Source of the DNA: Pseudomonas paralactis
GTDB lineage: Bacteria > Pseudomonadota > Gammaproteobacteria > Pseudomonadales > Pseudomonadaceae
DNA: 64,000 nucleotides
Direction of reading: 5' to 3'
NCBI RefSeq assembly: GCF_001439735.1
Contig: NZ_JYLN01000007.1
Location: 1-64,000 of the forward strand
Positions 25,661 to 34,020 of this stretch are shown one piece after another. Position 1 is the first letter of the stretch. Every line of letters starts with the position of its first letter. The position numbers and the translations under genes are program-made. The notes below the pieces were generated by a model that saw nothing but the letters and a program-made list of their open reading frames with translations, searched no databases and was not told the origin of the DNA.

Positions 25661-26410
25661 ATGATCCGCATCTCGCGCCTGGCCCCCCTGCTTGCCGTAT
25701 TTGCCCTGGGTTCGGCCCATGCCGACGAAGTGCAGGTGGCCGTGGCCGCCAACTTCACCGCGCCGATCCAGGCAATCGCCGCCGACTTCGAAAAAGACAC
25801 CGGTCACACACTCATCGCAGCCTACGGTGCTACCGGGCAGTTCTATACGCAGATCAAGAATGGCGCACCGTTCGAGGTGTTCCTCAGCGCCGACGACACC
25901 ACCCCGCAAAAACTCGAAAACGAAGGCGACACTCTCAAGGGGTCGCGCTTCACCTACGCGGTCGGCACCCTGGCATTGTGGTCGGCAAAAGAAGGCTATG
26001 TGGATGCCAGGGGCGAAGTGCTCAAGCACAATCAGTTCAAGCACCTGGCCATTGCCAACCCGAAAGCCGCGCCCTACGGCCTGGCCGCCACCCAGGTACT
26101 GGCCCGGCAAGGGCTGACCGACACCGTCAAGGACAAGCTCGTCGAAGGCCAGAACATCACCCAGGCCTATCAGTTCGTGTCTACCGGCAACGCCGAGCTG
26201 GGCTTTGTTGCCTTGTCGCAGATCTTTAAAGACGGCAAAGTCACAAGCGGTTCAGCGTGGATCGTTCCGGCATCGATGCATGACCCGATCAAACAGGACG
26301 CGGTGATCCTCAACAAGGGCAAAGACAGCGCCGCTGCCCAGGCACTGGTTGAGTACCTCAAAGGCCCGAAAGCCGCTGCCATCATCAAATCCTACGGTTA
26401 CGAGCTGTAA
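25661..26410 (+). CDS. modA: molybdate ABC transporter, periplasmic binding protein
   Basis: Start ATG 25661 after AAGGAG; a frame extending upstream to 25562 runs over the ModE box and is rejected. A 249-aa preprotein with signal peptide ending GSAHADEV. Mature hallmarks: VAVAANFTAPIQAIAADFEK, YGATGQFYTQIKNGAPFEVF with oxyanion-binding Ser/Thr, and AIANPKAAPYGLAATQVL. It binds molybdate or tungstate and delivers it to ModBC. First gene of modABC; modB begins on the base after its stop. Confidence 0.96.
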   Translation: MIRISRLAPLLAVFALGSAHADEVQVAVAANFTAPIQAIAADFEKDTGHTLIAAYGATGQFYTQIKNGAPFEVFLSADDTTPQKLENEGDTLKGSRFTYAVGTLALWSAKEGYVDARGEVLKHNQFKHLAIANPKAAPYGLAATQVLARQGLTDTVKDKLVEGQNITQAYQFVSTGNAELGFVALSQIFKDGKVTSGSAWIVPASMHDPIKQDAVILNKGKDSAAAQALVEYLKGPKAAAIIKSYGYEL

Positions 26411-27091
26411 ATGCCACTGTCGAGTGCTGATTTTTCCGCGATCTGGTTGACCATCAAACTGGCATCGTTGACCACCGTGATCCTGCTGGTCATCGGCACT
26501 CCGATTGCACTGTGGCTGTCGCGGACCACCTCCTGGTGGCGCGGCCCCATCGGCGCAGTTGTCGCCTTGCCGCTGGTACTGCCGCCAACGGTCATCGGTT
26601 TCTATTTGCTGCTGACCATGGGGCCCAACGGTTACTTCGGCCAGTTCACTCAATGGCTGGGCCTGGGCACGCTGACATTCAGTTTTGCCGGGCTGGTGAT
26701 CGGCTCGGTGATCTACTCCATGCCATTCGTGGTGCAGCCGTTGCAGAACGCTTTCTCTGCGATAGGCACACGCCCGCTGGAGGTGGCCGCAACCTTGCGC
26801 GCCAATCCGTGGGACACGTTTTTCACGGTGATCCTGCCTCTGGCACGCCCGGGGTTTATCACCGCATCGATCCTTGGCTTTGCCCATACCGTCGGCGAGT
26901 TCGGCGTGGTGTTGATGATCGGCGGCAACATTCCGGACAAGACCCGAGTGGTCTCGGTACAAATATACGATCACGTCGAAGCCATGGAATATGCCCAGGC
27001 CCATTGGCTGGCCGGCGCCATGGTGGTGTTCGCGTTCCTCGTATTGCTGGCGCTGTACTCCAGCCGCAGAACCCGGATGAGCTGGAGCTGA
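26411..27091 (+). CDS. modB: molybdate ABC transporter permease
   Basis: A 226-aa inner-membrane permease with five or six segments. The EAA loop that docks ModC is EVAATLRANPWDTFFTVILP. The start directly follows the modA TAA, so translation is probably coupled. The helical segment LPLVLPPTVIGFYLLLTMG is typical of ModB/CysT-type permeases. Confidence 0.96.
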   Translation: MPLSSADFSAIWLTIKLASLTTVILLVIGTPIALWLSRTTSWWRGPIGAVVALPLVLPPTVIGFYLLLTMGPNGYFGQFTQWLGLGTLTFSFAGLVIGSVIYSMPFVVQPLQNAFSAIGTRPLEVAATLRANPWDTFFTVILPLARPGFITASILGFAHTVGEFGVVLMIGGNIPDKTRVVSVQIYDHVEAMEYAQAHWLAGAMVVFAFLVLLALYSSRRTRMSWS

Positions 27092-27096
27092 TCGCG

Positions 27097-28176
27097 ATGA
27101 TTAATATACGTCTGAACCTGAAGTACTCCGCCTTTGCGCTGGACGTGGACTTGCAATTACCCGGGCGCGGGGTAACTGCGTTATACGGGCAGTCCGGCTC
27201 CGGCAAAACCACCTGCTTGCGTTGTATCGCCGGTTTGGAGCGTGCCGAGGAAGGTTTTGTGCAGATCAATGATCAGGTCTGGCAAGACAGCCGCAAAGGG
27301 TTGTTCGTACCGCCGCATAAACGCGCCCTGGGTTATGTGTTCCAGGAAGCAAGCCTGTTTTCCCACCTGTCGGTGCGGGCCAATCTGGAGTTCGGCCTCA
27401 AGCGCATCCCACGCCAGCAACGGCATGTGGATATGGCCCAGGCCACCGAGCTGCTGGGCATCGGTCAGTTGCTTGAGCGTCACCCACAACACCTGTCCGG
27501 CGGCGAGCGCCAGCGTGTCGGCATTGCCAGAGCCTTGCTCACCAGCCCCAGGCTGTTGTTGATGGATGAACCGCTGGCCGCCCTGGACAGCAAGCGCAAG
27601 AACGAGATCCTGCCGTACCTGGAGCGCCTGCACGACGAACTCGACATCCCGGTGCTGTACGTCAGCCACGCCCAGGACGAAGTCGCGCGGCTGGCTGATC
27701 ATATCGTCCTGCTCCGCAACGGCAAGGCGCTGGCCAGCGGCCCCATCGGCGAAACCCTGGCGCGCCTCGATTTGCCCCTGGCCCTGGGCGACGATGCCGG
27801 CGTGGTGATCGCCGGCAGCGTCATTGCCTACGACGCGCACTATCAGTTGCTGACTCTGCAACTGCCTGACTGCCCATTGCAGATTCGCGTGGCCCATGCG
27901 CCGGTGGCGGTGGGCAAGCCGTTGCGGGTCAAGATCCAGGCACGGGATGTGAGCCTCAACCTGCACGCGGAGGAACACAGCAGCATCCTCAATCGTTTGC
28001 CCGTGACCGTCATCCAGGACATGGAGGCCGATAACAGCGCCCATGTGCTGGTGCGCCTGGATGCAGGCGGTACACCACTGTTGGCACGTATCACGCGTTT
28101 CTCCCGCGACCAGTTGCAACTGCACCCGGGCCAGGTGCTGTGGGCGCAAATCAAGGCGGTGGCGGTGCTGGCTTAA
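27097..28176 (+). CDS. modC: molybdate ABC transporter ATP-binding protein
   Basis: A 359-aa ATPase with Walker A GQSGSGKTT, Q-loop GYVFQEASLF, signature LSGGERQRVGIARAL, Walker B LLLMDEPLAALD and H-switch YVSHAQDEV. The last 80 residues form the regulatory MOP/TOBE domain (KIQARDVSLNL, ILNRLPVTVIQDMEADN) typical of ModC. It starts 5 bases after modB. An in-frame run back to 26512 inside modB is not coding. Confidence 0.96.
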   Translation: MINIRLNLKYSAFALDVDLQLPGRGVTALYGQSGSGKTTCLRCIAGLERAEEGFVQINDQVWQDSRKGLFVPPHKRALGYVFQEASLFSHLSVRANLEFGLKRIPRQQRHVDMAQATELLGIGQLLERHPQHLSGGERQRVGIARALLTSPRLLLMDEPLAALDSKRKNEILPYLERLHDELDIPVLYVSHAQDEVARLADHIVLLRNGKALASGPIGETLARLDLPLALGDDAGVVIAGSVIAYDAHYQLLTLQLPDCPLQIRVAHAPVAVGKPLRVKIQARDVSLNLHAEEHSSILNRLPVTVIQDMEADNSAHVLVRLDAGGTPLLARITRFSRDQLQLHPGQVLWAQIKAVAVLA

Positions 28177-28250
28177 GCAATTGGCACGACCGCAAAGCGC
28201 TGCGGTCAATCAGTCATACCGGCCTGATTTGTTGCCAAGGAACCCGCCCC

Positions 28251-29300
28251 ATGCCCGACTCTTCGCTGCCCACCGACCTGCCACGCGACCTGCATTATGT
28301 AGATGACACCCAACCTGGAATCCGCCGTAAAAAGCTGCGGGGCAAATTCCAGTACCTGGACGCAAACGGCCAGCGCATTACCGATGCCGATGAAATCAAA
28401 CGCCTGAACGCGCTGGCCGTGCCGCCCGCCTACACCGATGTGTGGATCTGCGCCGACCCGCGCGGCCATCTGCAAGCTACCGGCCGCGATGCCCGTGGCC
28501 GCAAGCAATACCGTTACCACCCACGCTGGCGCGAAGTGCGTGACAGCGACAAGTATTCGCGGTTGCAGGCATTCGGCAGCGCCTTGCCCAAGTTGCGCAA
28601 ACAGCTGGAAGCCCAAATCGCTGAACCCGGTTTTACCCGTGAAAAAGTGCTGGCCACGGTGGTGATGTTGCTGGATGCCACGCTGATCCGCGTCGGCAAC
28701 ACCCAGTATGCCCGCGAGAATAAATCCTACGGCCTGACTACGTTGCGCAATCGGCATGTGGACATCAAGGGCAGCGAAATCCAGTTTCAGTTTCGCGGCA
28801 AAAGCGGTGTCGAGCATCAAGTGAGCGTCAAGGACCGACGCCTGGCTCGCGTGGTCAAGCGGTGCATGGAGTTGCCCGGGCAGAACCTGTTCCAGTACCT
28901 GGACGAAGACGGGGAACGCCACACGGTCAGCTCCCATGACGTCAACGCTTACCTGCACGAACTCACCGGCGAAGACTTCACCGCCAAGGACTACCGCACC
29001 TGGGCGGGCACCGCGATGGCATTGGCCGTGTTGCGCGAGTTGGCGTGGCAGCCAGAGTCAGACGCCAAGCGGCATGTGGTGGGCATGGTCAAGGACGTCG
29101 CCAGGCAGTTGGGCAACACGCCCGCCGTGTGCCGCAAGTGCTATATCCACCCGGCGGTGCTTGAACATTTCAGCCTTGGTGAATTGTCGAAACTGCCCAA
29201 ACCACGAGTGCGCAAGGGTCTTAAAGCCGAAGAAGTCGCCCTGGCGATGTTCCTGGAGAAGTTGGCCGAAGACTTGCCGCACAAAGCCAAGGTGGGTTAG
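28251..29300 (+). CDS. DNA topoisomerase IB (poxvirus type)
   Basis: A 349-aa enzyme that relaxes supercoils through a 3'-phosphotyrosyl intermediate. The N-terminal domain runs from GIRRKKLRGKFQYLDANGQR to RYHPRWREVRDSDKY. Catalytic residues: Arg in LIRVGNTQYAREN, Lys in FRGKSGVEH, Arg in AKDYRTWAGT, and the nucleophile Tyr in CRKCYIHPAV. The start is ATG 28251 after AAGGA. These enzymes are common accessory topoisomerases in soil bacteria. Confidence 0.92.
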   Translation: MPDSSLPTDLPRDLHYVDDTQPGIRRKKLRGKFQYLDANGQRITDADEIKRLNALAVPPAYTDVWICADPRGHLQATGRDARGRKQYRYHPRWREVRDSDKYSRLQAFGSALPKLRKQLEAQIAEPGFTREKVLATVVMLLDATLIRVGNTQYARENKSYGLTTLRNRHVDIKGSEIQFQFRGKSGVEHQVSVKDRRLARVVKRCMELPGQNLFQYLDEDGERHTVSSHDVNAYLHELTGEDFTAKDYRTWAGTAMALAVLRELAWQPESDAKRHVVGMVKDVARQLGNTPAVCRKCYIHPAVLEHFSLGELSKLPKPRVRKGLKAEEVALAMFLEKLAEDLPHKAKVG

Positions 29301-29424
29301 CCTTTGCGCCCCTTCTGATTAACGGGACGACCGCCGACGTGAACAACTAAGCCTTCCAAAATGTATCCGCAACGAGCCGCCTGGCGCGCTTGTTGGCCTG
29401 TTCGACATTTTTTTGGAGGTGCTG

Positions 29425-31059
29425 ATGACTGACGTCAACCGGCTGCCCGTTCTTGTTTCCCTGCAACACGTGTCTTTCCAGTTCGCCAATGGCGAAACCT
29501 TGCTGAAGGACGTGAGCCTGTCCATTGATCGCACCCGCACCGGCATCGTCGGGCGCAATGGACGTGGCAAAAGTATTCTGGCCAAGTTGATGGCTGGCGT
29601 CCTGCAACCCTCCTCAGGCGCCTTGAAAAGACCAGCGAGCCTGATCTACGTGCCCCAGGCGTTAACGATTCAAGCGGGAGAAACTGTCGCCCACATCACC
29701 GGCACCGCCCCTGCCCTGGCCGCCCTTGAGCGTATGGCACGCGGCGACGGTCGCCTGGGGGATCTGGAACTGATTGATGATCGCTGGGACCTGGCAGAGC
29801 GCCTGCGCCTGGCATTGGATACCGCAGGCTTGCCCACACTCACCGCCGCCACCCAGGCCGACCAACTCAGCGGCGGCCAACTGGCCAGGGTCGCGCTGAT
29901 CGGGGCGCTGTTGGCGACGCCGCAGTTGTTGATTCTCGACGAACCCAGCAACCACCTCGACAGCGCCGGGCGTGAGTGGCTGTTGCAGGAACTGGCCGAT
30001 TGGCGCGGCGGCCTGGTGGTGGTCAGCCATGACCGCCAACTGCTCAACACCATGGGGCGTATCATCGAACTATCACCCCTTGGCGCTCAGGTGTATGGCG
30101 GCAACTACGCGGCCTATCAACAGCAACGCGATGCCCAACAGCACGCCGCCATCGCAGCCTGGGAACACGCGCGCCAGGAACGTAGCCGTGAGCGTCGGCG
30201 CTTGCAAAAAGACCATGACAACCTCCAGCGCCATGCCGCGCGCTCACGCAAACAGGCCGAGACCGCCAACGTCAACCGTTTTACCAAGGCACGCTGGAAA
30301 AGCGCAGCCAAGGAGATCGTCAGTACGGTGCGCAGTGCCCACCACGAGCACAAACATCAACTCGACGCCCAGGTGCGCCAAGCCTACGAGCGCGTGGTGG
30401 ATGAAACGCCGACCCTGCTCGCACTGCCAGGCTCGGCAGTACCCAACGGCCGGCAGGTCCTGATGCTGGAACGTGCGCAATTGCCCTGGCTCGCCCCCCA
30501 GGCCCTGGCCACCTACCTGACGATCAGCCTGGCGGGGGCGGCACGCGTGGCCGTGCGCGGGCCGAACGGTTGCGGTAAATCCACCCTGCTCAAATTGCTT
30601 GCCGGCCAGTGGCAGGCGGTCAGTGGCGAGTGTGCGGTTGCGGTGCCCAGCGCTTATATCGATCAACATCTGGCGTTGCTGGATGACCAGTGCAGCATTG
30701 TCGAGCAGCTCAATCTGCTCGACACACCATTGGCCGAAGCCGAACTGCGCACGCGCCTGGCGCTGCTGCAACTGGACGCTTCACGGGTCACACGAGCGAC
30801 CGGGCAACTCAGCGGCGGCGAGCGCTTGAAAGCCGCCATGGCCGTTGCTTTGTGGCGTGATACACCAGCGCAACTGTTGCTTCTGGATGAACCCACCAAC
30901 CACTTGGACCTGGAGTCGGTGCTCGCCTTTGAACAGGCCTTGAAGGGTTTTACCGGCGCAATGCTGGCTGTGTCACACGATGATGCATTCTTACAGGCGA
31001 TCGAGCCCACTCACCACCTGACTTGGCACCCCACAGGCTGGCAACTGGAGCGTGCCTGA
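29425..31059 (+). CDS. ABC-F family ATPase
   Basis: Two ABC ATPase domains in one 544-aa soluble chain with no membrane segment, the layout of ribosome-associated ABC-F proteins. First site: GRNGRGKS, LSGGQLARVAL, LLILDEPSNHLD. Second site: GPNGCGKST, LSGGERLKAAM, LLLLDEPTNHLD. The linker between them (about residues 235-310) is long, helical and highly basic (RSRERRRLQKDHDN), where ABC-F proteins contact the ribosomal E or P site. A GGAGG site precedes ATG 29425. Whether it gives antibiotic protection or regulates translation cannot be told. Confidence 0.88.
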   Translation: MTDVNRLPVLVSLQHVSFQFANGETLLKDVSLSIDRTRTGIVGRNGRGKSILAKLMAGVLQPSSGALKRPASLIYVPQALTIQAGETVAHITGTAPALAALERMARGDGRLGDLELIDDRWDLAERLRLALDTAGLPTLTAATQADQLSGGQLARVALIGALLATPQLLILDEPSNHLDSAGREWLLQELADWRGGLVVVSHDRQLLNTMGRIIELSPLGAQVYGGNYAAYQQQRDAQQHAAIAAWEHARQERSRERRRLQKDHDNLQRHAARSRKQAETANVNRFTKARWKSAAKEIVSTVRSAHHEHKHQLDAQVRQAYERVVDETPTLLALPGSAVPNGRQVLMLERAQLPWLAPQALATYLTISLAGAARVAVRGPNGCGKSTLLKLLAGQWQAVSGECAVAVPSAYIDQHLALLDDQCSIVEQLNLLDTPLAEAELRTRLALLQLDASRVTRATGQLSGGERLKAAMAVALWRDTPAQLLLLDEPTNHLDLESVLAFEQALKGFTGAMLAVSHDDAFLQAIEPTHHLTWHPTGWQLERA

Positions 31060-31128
31060 GGCCATTGCGCGTAGAGGAAAAGCGGCCTACGGTAGTGGCC
31101 GAATAATCTCATCGAGGAACCCAGCCCC

Positions 31129-31833
31129 ATGCTGCCTTCGTCCCGCAAGCCTTCCACCAACGCCACGCTTGCCCATCGCCAGCGCTGGCGTGGCCGGGTC
31201 GGCTTGATGCTGGTGGCCTGCCTGTCGGTGCTGGCGGGCATGACCGATGCCATCGGTTTTATGGCCAGCGGCGATTTCGTCTCGTTCATGAGCGGCAACA
31301 CCACGCGCCTGGCGGTGGCCATCAGCGCCGGTGACTTGGGGCTCACCGGGCGTCTGGTGTTGCTGGTTGCCACCTTTGTGGTCGGTAATGCCTTGGGCGT
31401 GGTGGTCAGCCGCTTCAGCAAGCGCCACGCACTGCCGTTGTTACTGTGCATCGGTGCCTTGCTTTGCGGCGCGGCGCTGTGGCCGGCGACCGACACCCTG
31501 CCCGCGTTGCTCGCGGCGATTATCGCCATGGGTATGCTTAACGCGGCGGTCGAAGAAGTGAACGGGTTACCCGTGGGGCTCACTTACGTCACCGGGGCGC
31601 TTTCGCGTTTTGGTCGCGGGCTGGGGCGCTGGCTACTGGGCGAGCGCCGCAATGGTTGGCGCGTGCAATTGATTCCGTGGGCCGGGATGTTTGTCGGTGC
31701 CGTGATCGGCGCGCTGCTGGAGCAACAGATGGGGCTGCGCGCACTGTGGGTCAGTGGTGCATTGGCGGGGTTATTGGGGCTGGTGACACTGATGATTCCG
31801 CGACGCTGGCACTTGGGTTTTATGCCGCGTTGA
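31129..31833 (+). CDS. YoaK/DUF1275 family membrane protein
   Basis: A 234-aa inner-membrane protein with six hydrophobic segments. The family signature is AGMTDAIGFMASGDFVSFMSG followed by NTTRLAVAI, and NGLPVGLTYVTGALSRFGRG comes later. DUF1275 members are of unknown function, possibly transporters. GAGGAA lies before the ATG. Two inverted repeats follow the gene. Confidence 0.85.
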   Translation: MLPSSRKPSTNATLAHRQRWRGRVGLMLVACLSVLAGMTDAIGFMASGDFVSFMSGNTTRLAVAISAGDLGLTGRLVLLVATFVVGNALGVVVSRFSKRHALPLLLCIGALLCGAALWPATDTLPALLAAIIAMGMLNAAVEEVNGLPVGLTYVTGALSRFGRGLGRWLLGERRNGWRVQLIPWAGMFVGAVIGALLEQQMGLRALWVSGALAGLLGLVTLMIPRRWHLGFMPR

Positions 31834-31850
31834 GGCTAAACAAAGAGGTG

Positions 31851-31954
31851 CTCGCTCGACGTTTAAGCCTCGACATCCGTGTACCGGTAAAGAGCCATCA
31901 CGTCGAGCGAGCGAGTGAATCATAAGGCAATGCCTGGCGGCTGTCCCGCCAGGC
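31851..31954. repeat. two inverted repeats after the YoaK-like gene
   Basis: A 12-bp perfect inverted repeat, CTCGCTCGACGT at 31851-31862 with its complement at 31900-31911, lies around a 37-base centre. It is followed by a GCCTGGCGG/CCGCCAGGC hairpin at 31932-31954 with a short T-run. The second is a likely terminator; the first looks like a REP-type pair. Confidence 0.55.
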
Positions 31955-31981
31955 GTTTCGGAAATGGGCTAAGGCAAGGTA

Positions 31982-32335
31982 TTACAGACAAGTGGCAAGC
32001 GCTGCCAGGCGTCGTTTGGCCGGCATGTTGTCTTCCACGGCATAGTATTTGACGGTAGAACCCGCTCCCGTGCTTTGTATGTCAACAAAGTAGTCGCCGG
32101 CCGTGGTGTAGACGGTGTAACCACCGGCCTCGGTGGCTTCCTTGAAACCGCCGGCATCAACGCCAAACACGCGCTCATCCTGCCAGCCGAACTGAATGCA
32201 CTGGGCAACCACCAGGGTGGCCTTGTCCGATGCCAGGGTTTTGTAGGGGCTGCCTGCACGCGCCTCTTTCATCTTCGAGCCCGCGCAACCGGCCAGTGCG
32301 GCCAGTACCAATGCGCCGATTACCATCTTGAACAT
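31982..32335 (-). CDS. lipoprotein, 117 aa
   Basis: Start ATG 32335 after AGGAAGC; the longer frame to 32452 is rejected. The signal peptide MFKMVIGALVLAALAGC has lipobox LAGC. The mature part contains ASDKATLVVAQCIQFGWQDE and a C-terminal YYAVEDNMPAKRRLAALATC. The two remaining cysteines could pair. It resembles small Pseudomonas lipoproteins of unknown role. Confidence 0.75.
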   Translation of the reverse strand: MFKMVIGALVLAALAGCAGSKMKEARAGSPYKTLASDKATLVVAQCIQFGWQDERVFGVDAGGFKEATEAGGYTVYTTAGDYFVDIQSTGAGSTVKYYAVEDNMPAKRRLAALATCL

Positions 32336-32433
32336 GCCTGTGCTTCCTTGGAAAAACCGTGACTCTACCACTGTGCCGCGGCCAACTGACGCGCCCATGA
32401 ACTTTGTTTCACTGTGACGGGCCAACCTGCCGT

Positions 32434-32500
32434 CTATAGTGGGCAGGCTCATTTTTTGGAAGTCTCCCTTCTGCCCGCCCTCCCGCGGGCTTTTTTTTGC
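32434..32500 (+). ncRNA. candidate short sRNA ending in a strong terminator
   Basis: Between two minus-strand genes the plus strand shows TATAGT at 32434-32439 as a possible -10. About 32 bases further comes a GCCCGC/GCGGGC hairpin followed by eight T (32473-32498), a textbook terminator in the wrong orientation for both neighbours. The implied RNA of about 55-60 nt contains the unpaired segment GGAAGTCTCCCTTCT. No -35 box is convincing, so this is only a candidate. Confidence 0.3.
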
Positions 32501-32507
32501 CTGGACG

Positions 32508-32819
32508 TCAGAACCACCAGCGAAACAGATAGAACAGCGCCATGCTCAACAGCACCGTGATCAACACACTGCGCGTCCAGAACATCAACGCCACGGCGCA
32601 GATACCGGCCAGCAGGTACGGGTTGCTCGGGCTCAGGTTGAGCTGATGATCGGCCAGGAAAATAATCGGCCCGCAGATCGCCGTGAGCATACCCGGCACG
32701 GCAAAACCGAGGAACTCACGGGCGCCGCGATTGAGCCGCACCGGCAAACGCGGCTCAAGAAACACGTAGCGGTTGAAAAACACCACCAGGCCCATGGCCA
32801 CAATCATCAGGTAAATCAT
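32508..32819 (-). CDS. azlD: AzlD-like branched-chain amino acid exporter subunit
   Basis: A 103-aa hydrophobic protein with four membrane segments starting MIYLMIVAMGLVVFFNRYVF. The Pro/Gly-rich FAVPGMLTAICGPIIFLAD matches AzlD. AzlC and AzlD together export branched-chain amino acids and analogues. The start codon overlaps the azlC stop as ATGA, so the two are translationally coupled. A frame extending to 32948 lies inside azlC and is a shadow. Confidence 0.85.
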   Translation of the reverse strand: MIYLMIVAMGLVVFFNRYVFLEPRLPVRLNRGAREFLGFAVPGMLTAICGPIIFLADHQLNLSPSNPYLLAGICAVALMFWTRSVLITVLLSMALFYLFRWWF

Positions 32820-33511
32820 CGTTGCCCGACTCCCAATCGCTTGCAGGCAAAACCTGCGCTCATCCCCAGAACACCCGAGACCACCACCGCCGATTCCCAG
32901 TGCAAATAACTCAACCACACTGAACACAGCAGCGAAACCGCGACGCACACCACAGTCGGCACATCGCGTACCACCGGGGTGATCAGGGCGATGAAAGTCG
33001 CGGCAATAGAGAACTCCAGCCCCAACTGGTCAAGGCCCGGTATGCTTTTGCCCAGCACAATGCCGGCCAGGGTGAAGAGGTTCCAGATGATGTAGAACGT
33101 CAGGCCGACACCCAGGGCGTACCAGCGATTGAACGTCTGGCGGTCATAGTGGTTGACCAGGGCAAAGAACTCATCGGTCAGCAGAAAACCCAGGCTCATG
33201 CGCCACCGGGTGTTGAGCGACGACAACGTGGGCCGCATGTGCATGCCATACAGCAAGTGCTGAGAGGTCAGCAACAAGGTTGTCAGCACAATGGAAATCA
33301 GGCTGGCACCGCTCTTGACCATGCCAATGGCTACCAGTTGCGCCGCACCGGCAAACACGATGGCAGACAAACCTTGGGCTTGCAGCGGGGTAAATTGCGC
33401 ATCGATGGCCATGGAGCCGGCGAGCAATCCCCACGGGGCACAGGCCAGGGACAAGGGAATAACGGCAATGGCGCCGCGGGTGAAGGCGTAATGAGGTAAT
33501 GCAGTGGGCAT
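32816..33511 (-). CDS. azlC: AzlC-like branched-chain amino acid exporter subunit
   Basis: 231 aa, with six to seven membrane segments. Family hallmarks are IPLSLACAPWGLLAGSMAID near the N-terminus, then FAGAAQLVAIGMV, and LYGMHMRPTLSSL followed by LGFLLTDEFFALVNHY. It acts as the larger subunit with AzlD, whose gene overlaps by four bases. Confidence 0.9.
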   Translation of the reverse strand: MPTALPHYAFTRGAIAVIPLSLACAPWGLLAGSMAIDAQFTPLQAQGLSAIVFAGAAQLVAIGMVKSGASLISIVLTTLLLTSQHLLYGMHMRPTLSSLNTRWRMSLGFLLTDEFFALVNHYDRQTFNRWYALGVGLTFYIIWNLFTLAGIVLGKSIPGLDQLGLEFSIAATFIALITPVVRDVPTVVCVAVSLLCSVWLSYLHWESAVVVSGVLGMSAGFACKRLGVGQR

Positions 33512-33582
33512 GGAAACGGCTCATCGACGGACAGTCGACAAGCATGCCAGTGCAATCAGGGGCTTGTCTTGAACGATCTTGC

Positions 33583-33798
33583 TCAGGCGAGCCTTACCGA
33601 AACCTGCTCTACCGAATCCCGCGCTTCACGCAGTTCGTACGCGTCCTGGTTCAGCCGGTGGATGGTGTTGAGCAACCGCTGGCGCAGCACCTCATCGCCG
33701 AGTTTTTCCACGGCGCGCATCAGGTCGAACGCCGCGGTTTCGTTATTTTCCGCGACGGAATCCAGGATCTTGCGCAGGTTGCGAGTGGCACGGGTCAC
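33583..33798 (-). CDS. small helical hypothetical protein, 71 aa
   Basis: The start is GTG at 33798 after AGGAAG. The product is almost wholly alpha-helical and charged: RNLRKILDSVAENNETAAFD, then LMRAVEKLGDEVLRQRLLNT. No cysteines, no signal peptide. Not recognised as a named family, but its ribosome site and codon use support expression. Confidence 0.6.
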   Translation of the reverse strand: MTRATRNLRKILDSVAENNETAAFDLMRAVEKLGDEVLRQRLLNTIHRLNQDAYELREARDSVEQVSVRLA

Positions 33799-34020
33799 AC
33801 AGTTCTTCCTTTCTCAGCAATGGGCAGGCACTTTAGGACCTTTGTGTTTCAGTTTAATTTCAAACAGTTGTGGCTGTTTTGCGGGTTTTTGATCCAGGTC
33901 AAATGAAACAAGGTTTGACCGGAAATATGAAAATACGTATAGACGCACTGCGTCTGACAGCAATGGGCGGCAGACCACAACAGGCCAGCATTGGGTGCTG
34001 AGCCATCGGAGCGTTTATTC

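Noticed and set aside
26512..27096. Upstream in-frame extension of modC
   Set aside because: It overlaps modB completely; ATG 27097 fits the family start and operon spacing.
29301..29424. Possible attenuator before the ABC-F gene, as in antibiotic-resistance ABC-F leaders
   Set aside because: No leader peptide with a ribosome site and no clear terminator/antiterminator pair could be drawn in these 124 bases.
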